From: Flavobacterium supellecticarium
Lineage (GTDB): Bacteria; Bacteroidota; Bacteroidia; Flavobacteriales; Flavobacteriaceae
DNA length: 64,000 nt
Reading direction: 5' to 3'
NCBI RefSeq assembly: GCF_004801375.1
Contig: NZ_SSNZ01000006.1
Coordinates: forward strand, 62,001-126,000
Below the pieces are notes generated by a model. That model was not told the DNA's origin. It saw nothing but the letters and a program-made list of their open reading frames with translations, and did not search any database. The position numbers and the translations under genes are program-made. How positions within the stretch are numbered: the stretch's first letter is position 1; every line of letters starts with the position of its first letter. Positions 33,065 to 42,782 of this stretch are shown here, in pieces.

Positions 33065-35669
33065 ATTCTTCTTTTTTCTTTTTCCCAAAGAGCCCCTTTA
33101 TAGCATTAGCAGCTGTATTTTTAATATCGTCTTTCGGTTTGGTTTTGGTCGTATCGGCCGTAGTTCCGGTTCCGGTATTCTTTTTGCCACCACCTAAAAG
33201 ATTCTCCAATGCTCCGGTTCCCTGATTGATCAGTTTATCTTTTTGTTGTTGAATCAACTGATTCGAGATATTGGTTACCGCCTGATTTAAATCGGTAGAA
33301 ACCTTAGGATTTTTAAAGCTTCCGGTTAAAACTGCATTGACCGGTATATCCTGTAATTTATTCACATCGGATGGCGACAACTTCGCTAACAACTTATTCA
33401 CATCCGATCCCAGATATTTCGCCGGCACATCAAACTTCAGATTGTAATTCATCGATTGATCAAACCCGTGTTGCCCACCAACCGTCACTTTGATATCCTG
33501 ATATTTGATATCAAATGGCTTTACATTTACCTTTCCATTATCGAACGACAAATGTGCTTTCAGATTATTCAGATTTAACTTATCCAAATCGATAAACTTC
33601 AGGTTTCCATCCAAAGCATTCAATAAATTCGAATTCTTTGCATTGATTGATGTCGACAATAACTGCCCTAATAAATCTCCGGAAATCGTTTTCAGAACCG
33701 GTGTCATTTCTTTGGCATCCAGATTTCCGGACAACTTGATTGTCGAATTTAGTTTTCCGTTAATCACACCAGCAATTGGCGCAATCGATTTCAACATATC
33801 CAATTGTGTAAACGATTTGGCAATATCCACCGCATTTAAGCCCAGATTCATATCAAACTTCGGCACCGCTCCTTTGGTCGACACCATACCATCTACCCCA
33901 ATCTGACCGTCGAACATTGATGTTTTTACATTTTCCAGTTTTACCGCCTCATCTTTAATACTCATTTTACCAGAAACCGCTTTTAACGTCAGATTATCAT
34001 ACACTACCGTATTGGCTTTGGCCGTAATCGTACAATCCAAAAATGCTGGAATTTTAACCGCTTCCTTAGGTGCGGCTGTTTTCGTTTGCGTAGCTTCCGG
34101 TGCCGATGGCGTCATAAAATCCGACACCAACAACTGATTCGAACTCATATCGAAATTTCCTTTTAAGACCTGTTTTTTAAAGACAAATCCGTAGAAATTA
34201 TCCAGCGTTCCGGTTACCTTAATATCCGATTTACCGGTTACCGCATCCAATTGATTCAATCGGATCTGATTTGGATTAAAGGCTACAGTAGCCTGTTTGA
34301 TCTGGATCGGCTTCGCTAATTCCGGACCAGCATAATTAAACCCGGTCAGGCTGATATTTCCAGAATTTTGTATATTCTGATACTGACTTGTTTCCACCGA
34401 TTTCATATCAAACTTCGTGACCACATTGGCTTTTAAGATACCCGATAGCGGTTTTTCCAGTTTTACCGGATAGGCTTTGGTCACATTTGCCAGATTGATC
34501 ACTCCTTTTAATTCAGCAGCAACCAACGCATTTTGTGTAATATTTTTGATATTGGCTTTTGCATTAAACACATCCTGATCAATACGGAACGACAATTTAT
34601 CCAGATTCACATAGGTATCATTCATCAATCCTGTTTCGTTTACAATATAGGTATCGATCACAATATTCTGCACCGATTTCGGTAGATCCGGATATTGGAA
34701 CGATGCATTATCGGATGCAATTTCAATTTTAAATTTCGGAATCGTCGTATCCGTAAGCGCACCTTTAACCGTACCATCCACCTTAAAATCACCGGTTGTT
34801 TTTACCGTGTTCAAATTTCCGGCATAGGCTTCCGGCACCAATCCCAGGAAGTTTTTAAACGACGACGTTGGCGTTTTAAATTTCAGATCATACTCCTGAC
34901 CTTTTTCCACCATTTGAATAAAACCGTCAAATTCCAGCGGCAACTGGTTGATCAGTGCTTTATTTTCCTTAAATGTATATTTTTGTTTTTCGAGATCAAT
35001 TCCTAAAATCGCATCCAGGTTAAGCGATACGTTTTTCATGTACTTCACCTTGTCCATATCCAACGACAATTTAGCCGATGATTTGGTTACCAAATCCAAT
35101 TTCTGAGCGGCAAAATTCCCCGTTCCTTCGTGATTCAGGCTGTCCACCACCATTTTGATTTTGGACTTCTCGTCGCTATACGTAAAACGCAGGTTTTCGA
35201 TCTCGTATTTTTTCAGATTCAACGCAAACGGCTTACTGTCGGATGGCTTGTCTTCTTTCTGATCTTTTAACGCAATGTCAAAATTCCCAAGACCGTCTTT
35301 ATTAAAGATGATATTCACTACACCATCTTTCGAGTAAAAACCGTCGATTTTCATCGCTTCGCCGTCTTTTTTAAACAACTCCTTGATCGACATTTTCAGG
35401 TTTACCTCGCCGGAATAGAAAAGTGTATCCCCTTCGAACGGTGCTTTATTGATCACACTGATCTTATCGATCGTAATGTTCGCATTCGGAAAGCTCTTAA
35501 ATAAACTGAGATCCACATCTTCAAAAGCGACTTTGGCATCTACATTTTCATTAATGGCTTTGGCAACCAATTCCTTTATTTTGTCTTTAAACATAAACGG
35601 AACCGCCGCCAACGTGATTATCGATAACAGTAAAAAGATACCGAAACCTTTTAGGATTTTCTTTAACAT
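33063..35669 (-). CDS. AsmA family protein
   Basis: Large envelope protein of 868 aa in the AsmA/TamB-like group, thought to bridge inner and outer membrane and move phospholipid. One N-terminal membrane helix (about residues 5-27) anchors it. The rest is long beta-rich repeat sequence with the AsmA N-terminal block FEDVDLSLFKSFPNANITID and a C-terminal AsmA_2-like part (GNLKFIDLDKLNLNNLKAHL, VTVGGQHGFDQSMNYNLKFD). The tail is low complexity (Gly/Thr/Lys). It could cooperate with TamL encoded at 19053, but no sequence link shows this. Confidence 0.9.
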   Translation of the reverse strand: MLKKILKGFGIFLLLSIITLAAVPFMFKDKIKELVAKAINENVDAKVAFEDVDLSLFKSFPNANITIDKISVINKAPFEGDTLFYSGEVNLKMSIKELFKKDGEAMKIDGFYSKDGVVNIIFNKDGLGNFDIALKDQKEDKPSDSKPFALNLKKYEIENLRFTYSDEKSKIKMVVDSLNHEGTGNFAAQKLDLVTKSSAKLSLDMDKVKYMKNVSLNLDAILGIDLEKQKYTFKENKALINQLPLEFDGFIQMVEKGQEYDLKFKTPTSSFKNFLGLVPEAYAGNLNTVKTTGDFKVDGTVKGALTDTTIPKFKIEIASDNASFQYPDLPKSVQNIVIDTYIVNETGLMNDTYVNLDKLSFRIDQDVFNAKANIKNITQNALVAAELKGVINLANVTKAYPVKLEKPLSGILKANVVTKFDMKSVETSQYQNIQNSGNISLTGFNYAGPELAKPIQIKQATVAFNPNQIRLNQLDAVTGKSDIKVTGTLDNFYGFVFKKQVLKGNFDMSSNQLLVSDFMTPSAPEATQTKTAAPKEAVKIPAFLDCTITAKANTVVYDNLTLKAVSGKMSIKDEAVKLENVKTSMFDGQIGVDGMVSTKGAVPKFDMNLGLNAVDIAKSFTQLDMLKSIAPIAGVINGKLNSTIKLSGNLDAKEMTPVLKTISGDLLGQLLSTSINAKNSNLLNALDGNLKFIDLDKLNLNNLKAHLSFDNGKVNVKPFDIKYQDIKVTVGGQHGFDQSMNYNLKFDVPAKYLGSDVNKLLAKLSPSDVNKLQDIPVNAVLTGSFKNPKVSTDLNQAVTNISNQLIQQQKDKLINQGTGALENLLGGGKKNTGTGTTADTTKTKPKDDIKNTAANAIKGLFGKKKKEE

Positions 35670-35837
35670 AACTCGAAATATTTATCTTACGAATTTACCA
35701 CAAAAATTAAACCAACTTATTTACTGATAACAGAAAATAAGTTGGTTTGTTGTAAAAAGCCTTTAAATGGCTGTATTTATTTTGTGTTCCAGGAACTATT
35801 TAACCGGATTTGTAGCATTTCTCTACAATACGGGATC

Positions 35838-37607
35838 TTATTGAATTACCAATTCGAATGGCATCAAGGCCTGAACACCTCGTTGCTGTTTCGCTCTTCG
35901 GATTTGTTCAATTACCTGATAACCTTCTTCTCCGATTTGTTCTTTAATCAAGGCTTCACGGCTTTGGAACATCGACACACCTCCGGTTAAACCGCGAAAC
36001 ATATCCTCAATTGTTTTGTTGTATTCCGGATAATCTTCCGTTTTGTATTCTGTTATCTTAGCCAATGAAGCCGCATGTTTAATAGCCTGATCCAATCCGC
36101 CCATTTTATCGACCAATCCGATTTTAACAGCGTCTCTTCCAGCCCAAACACGTCCCTGGGCGATACTATCCACCTGAGCAAATGTCATTTTTCTTCCGGC
36201 AGCCACACGACTTACAAAGGTGTTGTAGATATGTTCCACACCTTCCAACACTACATTTTTATAATTTTCATCCAACGGTTCGAAAACACTGTAACCAGAT
36301 GCATTTTGGTGTGTTTTTACCTGCTCGGCATTGATTCCTATTTTTTTAGCCAATGGACTAAAGTTTGGTAAAGTTCCAAAAACTCCGATGGATCCGGTGA
36401 TGGTATTCGGTTCGGCAAAAATGGTATTGGCATTACACGCGATATAATAACCACCCGAAGCGGCCAGATTCCCCATAGAAACCACTACCGGTTTTTTCTT
36501 TTTCGTCAGTTCGATTTCTCTCCAGATTAACTCCGAAGTCAGCGCGCTACCACCCGGACTGTCGATTCGTAAAACAACCGCTTTTACATTATCGTCGTTA
36601 CGCGCATCCTCTAACGAACGACGCATAGAACCTTCGCCAATATAGCTTACATCCCCTTCGCCCGAAAGAATCTCACCCTGCGCATAGATAATAGCGATAC
36701 GATCTTTTGTCTCATAGTCAGCATTTGTATTGGCTACGTTACGGGCATAATCCAGAATATTCACTTTATTATATTCTTCTTCTTTTTCCACTTTTAAAGC
36801 GCGACGGATACCATTATGATATTCGTCTTCATAACCGATTTTATCGATTAATTTTTTAGCTTTTGCCAATTCCGGCGTTCTGGCACCCAAATTATCGGCA
36901 ATCGCATTTAGGCTATCAACCGGAATTTTACGGCTTTTGGAAATATCATCCACAACGGTAGACCAGATCGAATTCAGTAAAACGGTCATCTGTTCCCGAT
37001 TCGCCGGACTCATTTCGTTTTCTAAAAACGGCTCCACAGCACTTTTATATTTCCCGTGACGGATTACTTCCATTTTCACACCGGTTTTATCCTGGAAATC
37101 TTTAAAGAATAAAATTTCTGTAGAAAGTCCTTTAAAGTCCAGTTCTCCTACCGGATTAACATATAAGGTATCGGCAACGGAATCCAGGTAATATTCCCCT
37201 TGTGAATAGGCATTCGCGTAGGCTACCACAAACTTTCCTGATTTTTTAAAATCTTCCAGTTTATCACGAACCGCTTTACGCTGTGCAATACCAATCATCG
37301 CCGTATTGTTTACGATCGAAATCCCTTTGATTTTATCATCACTCTTAGCCGCCTCAATCGCATTTAACACATCCACAACACCATTGTGTTGGGCTCTAAA
37401 ATAATTAAATTCGGCAAAATTGAATTTCCCGCCGTAATCCTGTTTTACTTCCGACAAATCGAGTTCGATAACTGAATTGTCTTTTATTTTTACTTTGTTG
37501 CCATCGCCTCCAAAAAGTGCTCTGATCAGCGCAATTCCGAAAAACAACACCATAAAAAACACAAATATCCCCACTATAGTGGCCAGTACGTTTCCTATAA
37601 ATTTCAT
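35838..37607 (-). CDS. sppA: Signal peptide peptidase SppA (67-kDa type)
   Basis: Inner-membrane serine-lysine protease of 589 aa that degrades cleaved signal peptides. An N-terminal membrane helix lies at about 5-30. Two S49 peptidase domains follow, as in the long tandem form. The general-base lysine is Lys188 in GKYKSAVEPF and the nucleophile Ser384 in LAASGGYYIACN; their separation fits the E. coli enzyme. DSPGGSALTSELIW and the GSIGVFG segment complete the core. It diverges from the folK fusion gene. Confidence 0.95.
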   Translation of the reverse strand: MKFIGNVLATIVGIFVFFMVLFFGIALIRALFGGDGNKVKIKDNSVIELDLSEVKQDYGGKFNFAEFNYFRAQHNGVVDVLNAIEAAKSDDKIKGISIVNNTAMIGIAQRKAVRDKLEDFKKSGKFVVAYANAYSQGEYYLDSVADTLYVNPVGELDFKGLSTEILFFKDFQDKTGVKMEVIRHGKYKSAVEPFLENEMSPANREQMTVLLNSIWSTVVDDISKSRKIPVDSLNAIADNLGARTPELAKAKKLIDKIGYEDEYHNGIRRALKVEKEEEYNKVNILDYARNVANTNADYETKDRIAIIYAQGEILSGEGDVSYIGEGSMRRSLEDARNDDNVKAVVLRIDSPGGSALTSELIWREIELTKKKKPVVVSMGNLAASGGYYIACNANTIFAEPNTITGSIGVFGTLPNFSPLAKKIGINAEQVKTHQNASGYSVFEPLDENYKNVVLEGVEHIYNTFVSRVAAGRKMTFAQVDSIAQGRVWAGRDAVKIGLVDKMGGLDQAIKHAASLAKITEYKTEDYPEYNKTIEDMFRGLTGGVSMFQSREALIKEQIGEEGYQVIEQIRRAKQQRGVQALMPFELVIQ

Positions 37608-37722
37608 TTCTTTTTCTTTTTATACAATAAGTAGGTGTTTTTCCATAATTGTTACAAAACAATTTATCAACACTTCCAACAAATATACTTTAATTCTAAA
37701 ATTCTTTTAGTTATTTTGCCGT

Positions 37723-38859
37723 ATGCGCAGTCAGAATCAAGTAGTAATATCATTAGGAAGCAACCAGGGAAACCGTATTGAAAACATTCAAAACGCCATT
37801 AACCTGATTCATAAAAACATAGGCACCGTTATTCGTATATCACGACTTTACGAAACGCCTTCGTGGGGATTTGAAAGCGATGCCTTTTATAACTGCGCAC
37901 TGGTACTTCACACGCATCGTTCGGTTGAAACCGTATTGGAAAAGATTCTGGCTATCGAAAAAACACTGGGTCGTATCCGCAGCACACAGGACGGCTATCA
38001 GGCGCGTACCATTGATCTGGACATCATCAGTTGTGACGAAAGGATCATTGACAGTCCGGATTTACAGGTTCCGCATCCGCAAATGCAACACCGTTTGTTT
38101 GTACTACAACCGCTAAACGACCTGCTACTGGACTGGATTCATCCGGTTTTAAAGAAAAGCATTCCCGAACTAATCGCCATTACTTCCGACAACAGTACGT
38201 GTACCGTAGTGGGCAACCTTGCTTCGCCTATTGAAAAATTCGAACTGCAACATTTTAACTATATCGCGATAGAAGGCAACATTGGCGCCGGAAAAACAAC
38301 CCTTGCCACCAAGATTTCGGAGGATTTTAATGCCAAATTAATTTTGGAAGGTTTTGCCGACAATCCGTTTCTTCCTAAATTTTATAAAGATCAGGCGCGC
38401 TATGCATTTCCATTGGAAATGTCGTTTTTGGCCGATCGTTATTTACAATTGTCCGATGACCTGGCGCAATTCGACTTATTTAAAGACTTTATTGTCGCCG
38501 ACTACCATATTTTTAAATCGTTGATTTTTGCCAAAGTAACCTTAGGCGAAGATGAATTCCGGTTGTACAAAACGATGTTTGACATCATTTATAAAGAAAT
38601 GCCCAAACCCGGATTATATGTGTACCTGTATCAGAACACCCCGCGCCTGTTGGAAAACATCCGCAAAAGAGGTCGTTCGTACGAACAGGAAATCCCGGCC
38701 GAATATCTGGACAAAATAAACAGAGGTTACCTGGATTATATCAAATCGCAAAGTAACCTCAACGTATTAATTATCGATGTGTCCGATTATGACTTTGTGG
38801 AAAATCAGGAAGACTACCTTCAGATTCTGGACCTAATTTCCGCGAAAATAAAAGTCTAA
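37723..38859 (+). CDS. folK: FolK (HPPK) - deoxynucleoside kinase fusion
   Basis: Two-domain protein of 378 aa. Residues 1-160 are 6-hydroxymethyl-dihydropterin pyrophosphokinase, the folate-pathway step before dihydropteroate synthase, with ISLGSNQGNR at the start, YETPSWGF, and RTIDLDII with the metal-binding Asp98 and Asp100, then VPHPQMQHRLFVLQPL. Residues 178-378 are a deoxynucleoside kinase with P-loop GNIGAGKT at 185-192 and a lid RKRGRSYE. Both halves appear intact. The kinase half is a paralogue of the stand-alone enzyme at 3923-4537. Its 3' end overlaps the convergent methyltransferase by 4 nt. Confidence 0.93.
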   Translation: MRSQNQVVISLGSNQGNRIENIQNAINLIHKNIGTVIRISRLYETPSWGFESDAFYNCALVLHTHRSVETVLEKILAIEKTLGRIRSTQDGYQARTIDLDIISCDERIIDSPDLQVPHPQMQHRLFVLQPLNDLLLDWIHPVLKKSIPELIAITSDNSTCTVVGNLASPIEKFELQHFNYIAIEGNIGAGKTTLATKISEDFNAKLILEGFADNPFLPKFYKDQARYAFPLEMSFLADRYLQLSDDLAQFDLFKDFIVADYHIFKSLIFAKVTLGEDEFRLYKTMFDIIYKEMPKPGLYVYLYQNTPRLLENIRKRGRSYEQEIPAEYLDKINRGYLDYIKSQSNLNVLIIDVSDYDFVENQEDYLQILDLISAKIKV

Positions 38860-39392
38860 CCTTCGAACTGCATTTTTCGGAACAGATCCCAAACCACAAT
38901 TCCGGCGCTAACCGAAATATTCAATGAATGTTTGGTTCCCAATTGCGGAATTTCGATTGTTCCATCGGCAGCATCGATCGCCTGTTGCGCGACACCTTTT
39001 ACTTCATTTCCAAAAACCAGGGCATATTTGGTATCTGCTTCCGGAATAAAATCCTGTAAGAATACCGAATGCTCCACCTGTTCGATTGCAAAAACCGACA
39101 CCTTTTCCTTTTTCAGATTTTCGATCACTTCCACTACATCTTTTGCATATTCCCAGGCTACCGTATCGGTTGCACCTAGAGCCGTCTTATGAATTTCCTT
39201 ATTCGGAGGCGTCGCCGTAATCCCGCACAGATAAATCTTTTCAATCAGGAAGGCATCCGCCGTTCTAAAAACCGATCCGATATTGTGTAAACTCCGGATA
39301 TCATCCAATACAATAATAATCGGTGTTTTTTCGGCTTCCTTGAATTCGGATATATTTTTTCGTTCTAATTCGCTATTCGCTAGTTTTCTCAT
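38856..39392 (-). CDS. TrmH/SpoU family RNA methyltransferase, short form
   Basis: SPOUT methyltransferase of 178 aa, catalytic domain only. Motifs are VLDDIRSLHNIGSVFRTADA, YALVFGNEVKGV and IEIPQLGTKHSLNISVSAGI. The frame extends upstream to 39461, but the start at 39392 (MRKLANSELERKN) fits family N-termini better. It is smaller than the paralogue at 18276, lacking that protein's N-terminal L30e-like domain. A TrmL- or TrmH-like tRNA target is possible but cannot be decided. Confidence 0.88.
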   Translation of the reverse strand: MRKLANSELERKNISEFKEAEKTPIIIVLDDIRSLHNIGSVFRTADAFLIEKIYLCGITATPPNKEIHKTALGATDTVAWEYAKDVVEVIENLKKEKVSVFAIEQVEHSVFLQDFIPEADTKYALVFGNEVKGVAQQAIDAADGTIEIPQLGTKHSLNISVSAGIVVWDLFRKMQFEG

Positions 39393-39501
39393 CTTTTTTC
39401 CAATACTAAACGGCAAAATTAATGATAAAATCCGATAGTAAACCGGCTTTATGACAAACATTAAGTTCCGATTGTCCCCTTTACTTTTTCTAAAAAATCC
39501 T

Positions 39502-39509
39502 TACTTTCG
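39502..39509 (+). promoter_or_regulatory. -7-like promoter element of mutS
   Basis: TACTTTCG, identical to the element before etfB, 29 nt upstream of the TTG start. Confidence 0.45.
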
Positions 39510-39538
39510 CTTTTTACAAAACATAAAATCGAAACGCC

Positions 39539-42145
39539 TTGTCAACAAAAGAAAAAACACCGAAGGAAACCCCTTTAATGAAGCAATACAATGAGATCAA
39601 GCGAAAATATCCCGATGCCTGTTTGTTGTTCCGCGTGGGCGATTTTTACGAAACTTTTGGTGATGATGCCGTTCGTGCCTCTCAAATTTTAGGTATTACC
39701 TTAACCAAACGCGGCGCCGGATCGGATTCGGAAACCGCCTTGGCCGGATTCCCGCATCACTCGTTAAACACCTATCTACCGAAACTGGTAAAAGCCGGAC
39801 TACGCGTAGCCATTTGCGACCAGCTGGAAGATCCAAAAATGACGAAAACGATCGTAAAACGCGGTGTTACCGAACTGGTTACACCCGGAGTTGCTTTAAA
39901 CGATGAAGTACTGCATTCCAAATCGAACAACTTTTTGGCTTCGGTTCACTTTGGCAAAAAAACATTAGGTATTTCCTTTCTGGATGTATCGACCGGGGAA
40001 TTTCTGACCTCGCAGGGAAATGCCGAGTATATTGACAAGTTGCTTCAAAATTTTAGTCCGAGTGAAATTCTGGCACCCAAAAATCATAAAAATCAGTTTA
40101 AAGAAACTTTTGGCGAGCATTTTCATGCTTTCTTTCTGGAAGACTGGATTTACAAGGAAGATTATGCCTTTGAAACGCTAACCAATCATTTTCAGTCCAA
40201 CTCCCTGAAAGGATTTGGCGTAGACGAACTTCCCGAAGGTTTGATTGCCTCGGGTGCGATTTTATATTACCTGTCCGAAACACAACATAACAAAATACAA
40301 CATATTACTTCCATTCATCGTATAGCCGAAGACGCCTATGTTTGGATGGACCGTTTTACGATTCGCAATCTGGAATTGTACCATAGTACGAATCCAAATG
40401 CCGTGACCTTATTAGACGTCATCGACCGAACGCTATCGCCTATGGGAAGTCGTTTGCTAAAACGCTGGCTGGCACTTCCGTTAAAGGATGCCGATCGGGT
40501 AAAAGAACGGCATAATGTAGTAGCCTATTTTAAAGAAAATCAGGAGGAATTACAAAAAGTACAATACCAGATCAAACAAATCTCCGATCTGGAACGTCTG
40601 ATTTCAAAAGTCGCCACCGGAAAAGTAAGTCCGCGTGAGTTGATTTACCTGTGTAATTCTCTGGATGCGATTATTCCGATTAAGACCATCGCCCAGGAAA
40701 GCAGCAACCCATCGGTCAAAAACATTGGCGAAAAACTACATTCCTGTGATGTATTACGCGAGAAAATCAAAGCCAACCTAAATCCCGATGCTCCGGTAGC
40801 GATCAACAAAGGCAACGCTATTGCAACCGGAATCCACGACGAACTGGACGAACTGCGTCGTATTGCTTTTTCCGGAAAAGAATATCTGGAAGCTTTGGAA
40901 ACCCGCGAAAGCGAAAAAACCGGTATTCCGTCGTTAAAAGTATCCTTTAACAATGTATTCGGGTATTACATTGAAGTCCGAAACACCCATAAAGACAAAG
41001 TTCCGACCGAATGGATCCGTAAGCAAACCCTGGTCAATGCCGAGCGTTATATCACCGAAGAGCTAAAAGAATACGAAAGTAAGATTTTGGGCGCCGAGGA
41101 AAAGATTTACAAACTGGAACTGGAATTGTTCGAGCAACTGGTATTATGGGTATCGACCTATATCAAAGCGGTACAGGTAAACGCCAATCTGGTCGCACAA
41201 CTGGACTGTTTGACTTCTTTTTCGCAATTGGCGATCGAGAATCATTATATTCAACCGACAATTGACGAAAGTTTTGAGTTGGAAATTACAAACGGTCGTC
41301 ACCCGGTTATTGAAAAGCAACTTCCGATTGGTGTTCCGTATATTGCCAACGATGTTTTTCTGGACAACAAAGCCCAACAGATTATTATGATCACCGGTCC
41401 GAATATGTCCGGTAAGTCGGCTATTTTACGTCAGACAGCCTTGATTGTATTGTTAGCACAAATGGGAAGTTTTGTTCCGGCCGAAAGTGTCCGAATGGGA
41501 ATTGTTGATAAGATCTTTACCCGTGTTGGCGCGTCGGATAACATTTCGATGGGCGAATCGACTTTTATGGTCGAAATGAACGAAACGGCCTCCATTCTGA
41601 ACAATATTTCCGATCGAAGTCTGGTATTACTGGACGAAATTGGCCGTGGAACGAGTACGTACGACGGTATTTCGATTGCGTGGGCAATTGCGGAGTATCT
41701 TCACGAACATCCGGCAAAGCCAAAAACGCTGTTTGCCACCCATTACCACGAGTTAAACGAAATGGAAGTGATCTTTGACGGTATTCAGAATTTCAACGTT
41801 TCGGTAAAGGAATTAAAAGACAATGTCCTTTTTATTCGTAAGCTTGTAAAAGGCGGCAGTGCGCACAGTTTTGGTATCCATGTGGCCAAGATGGCCGGAA
41901 TGCCACAAACGGTGATCCAGAAGGCTCAGAAATTGCTTAAAAAGCTAGAGAAGGATCATTCGAGCGAAGCCTTAGCCGGTGTGAAGTCGGATAAAGACGA
42001 AATGCAGTTGAGTATTTTTAGTCTGGACGATCCGTTATTGGAAGAAATCAAGGACGAAATTCTCAATACGGATATCAACACCTTAACCCCGGTGGAAGCG
42101 TTGATGAAGCTTAATGAGATCAAACGTATGCTGACCAAAAAATAA
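39539..42145 (+). CDS. mutS: DNA mismatch repair protein MutS
   Basis: Mismatch-sensing ATPase of 868 aa that recruits MutL. The start is a TTG codon; starting at the next ATG would cut the conserved [13 protein letters not shown] segment, so TTG is chosen. The mismatch-reading FYE motif lies at residues 37-39 (GDFYETF). The ABC-type ATPase shows Walker [14 protein letters not shown] near 620, the signature STFMVEM, Walker [13 protein letters not shown] and the helix-turn-helix tail. Length is normal. No strong terminator follows, and the tRNA genes downstream have their own promoter. Confidence 0.97.
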   Translation: MSTKEKTPKETPLMKQYNEIKRKYPDACLLFRVGDFYETFGDDAVRASQILGITLTKRGAGSDSETALAGFPHHSLNTYLPKLVKAGLRVAICDQLEDPKMTKTIVKRGVTELVTPGVALNDEVLHSKSNNFLASVHFGKKTLGISFLDVSTGEFLTSQGNAEYIDKLLQNFSPSEILAPKNHKNQFKETFGEHFHAFFLEDWIYKEDYAFETLTNHFQSNSLKGFGVDELPEGLIASGAILYYLSETQHNKIQHITSIHRIAEDAYVWMDRFTIRNLELYHSTNPNAVTLLDVIDRTLSPMGSRLLKRWLALPLKDADRVKERHNVVAYFKENQEELQKVQYQIKQISDLERLISKVATGKVSPRELIYLCNSLDAIIPIKTIAQESSNPSVKNIGEKLHSCDVLREKIKANLNPDAPVAINKGNAIATGIHDELDELRRIAFSGKEYLEALETRESEKTGIPSLKVSFNNVFGYYIEVRNTHKDKVPTEWIRKQTLVNAERYITEELKEYESKILGAEEKIYKLELELFEQLVLWVSTYIKAVQVNANLVAQLDCLTSFSQLAIENHYIQPTIDESFELEITNGRHPVIEKQLPIGVPYIANDVFLDNKAQQIIMITGPNMSGKSAILRQTALIVLLAQMGSFVPAESVRMGIVDKIFTRVGASDNISMGESTFMVEMNETASILNNISDRSLVLLDEIGRGTSTYDGISIAWAIAEYLHEHPAKPKTLFATHYHELNEMEVIFDGIQNFNVSVKELKDNVLFIRKLVKGGSAHSFGIHVAKMAGMPQTVIQKAQKLLKKLEKDHSSEALAGVKSDKDEMQLSIFSLDDPLLEEIKDEILNTDINTLTPVEALMKLNEIKRMLTKK

Positions 42146-42211
42146 TTCCATAATTAACCTAAAGGTTATCAATACATTAAAAAAAGATTTTATTTTTTTT
42201 CAGGAAAAGAC

Positions 42212-42241
42212 TTGTATAATTAGATTTATGTACTAAATTTG
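42212..42241 (+). promoter_or_regulatory. Promoter of the tRNA-Gly/tRNA-Leu pair
   Basis: TTG (42212-42214), 19 nt, then TAAATTTG (42234-42241): a full match to the Bacteroidota promoter with the same spacing as the pyrophosphatase promoter. tRNA-Gly begins about 50 nt downstream. Confidence 0.85.
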
Positions 42242-42290
42242 CATCCGCAATACAGAACAAGTATAGCGACGTTCTAAGAAAAAATAAAAT

Positions 42291-42363
42291 GCGAAAATAG
42301 CTCAGTTGGTAGAGCGCAACCTTGCCAAGGTTGAGGTCGCGGGTTCGAACCCCGTTTTTCGCT
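42291..42363 (+). tRNA. tRNA-Gly (anticodon GCC)
   Basis: Cloverleaf of 73 nt. The acceptor stem GCGAAAA / TTTTCGC is perfect, the D-arm reads GCTCAGTTGGTAGAGC, the anticodon GCC is at 42324-42326 and the T-arm reads CGGGTTCGAACCCCG. CCA is not encoded. Confidence 0.97.
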
Positions 42364-42379
42364 CAACTACCTTATTAAT

Positions 42380-42465
42380 GCTCGAGTGGTGGAATTGGTA
42401 GACACGCTGGACTTAAAATCCAGTGAACAGTAATGTTCGTGCGGGTTCAAGTCCCGCCTTGAGTA
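42380..42465 (+). tRNA. tRNA-Leu (anticodon TAA)
   Basis: Class II tRNA of 86 nt with a long variable arm. The anticodon loop CTTAAAA gives TAA at 42414-42416, the anticodon stem is CTGGA/TCCAG and the T-arm GCGGGTTCAAGTCCCGC. The acceptor stem GCTCGAG / CTTGAGT contains two G-U pairs, one of them at position 1-72. CCA is not encoded. It is the last core-genome gene before the accessory region. Confidence 0.95.
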
Positions 42466-42508
42466 CGAAATGAAAATGCTTCACAAAAAAGCATTGAACG
42501 GAATGTTC

Positions 42509-42537
42509 AAACCCGCCCAAAAGGCGGGTTTTTTATT
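42509..42537 (+). terminator. Terminator of the tRNA pair
   Basis: Stem AAACCCGCC / GGCGGGTTT (9 bp), 5-nt loop, then a T run. Confidence 0.9.
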
Positions 42538-42782
42538 TGACAATCAACCAGTTACAGAGTTCAAAAATTAAAGAACTAAAAAACACTCCAAAAATCATCA
42601 TTTTTATTCGAAAAACATAAATCATTGATTTACTGCATTTTACAGTGTTCAAAACTCATTCAGGTATCAAAAACACAAAATACTGAATATCAAATAGTTA
42701 ATAATATTCAGCTTTCTATTTCTGTATTCGAATATTTCTGTTGTGATGGGAATTGAACTCCCCTAAAGACTCAGAATTTACA
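42538..42782. other. A+T-rich spacer at the edge of the accessory island
   Basis: No gene is seen. At about 42745-42760 the minus strand reads GGGGAGTTCAATTCCCA, which looks like a tRNA T-arm but does not extend to a full cloverleaf. As the spacer between tRNA-Leu and the recombinase gene, it is the expected place for an attachment site, but no matching direct repeat was found in the rest of the window. Confidence 0.35.
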
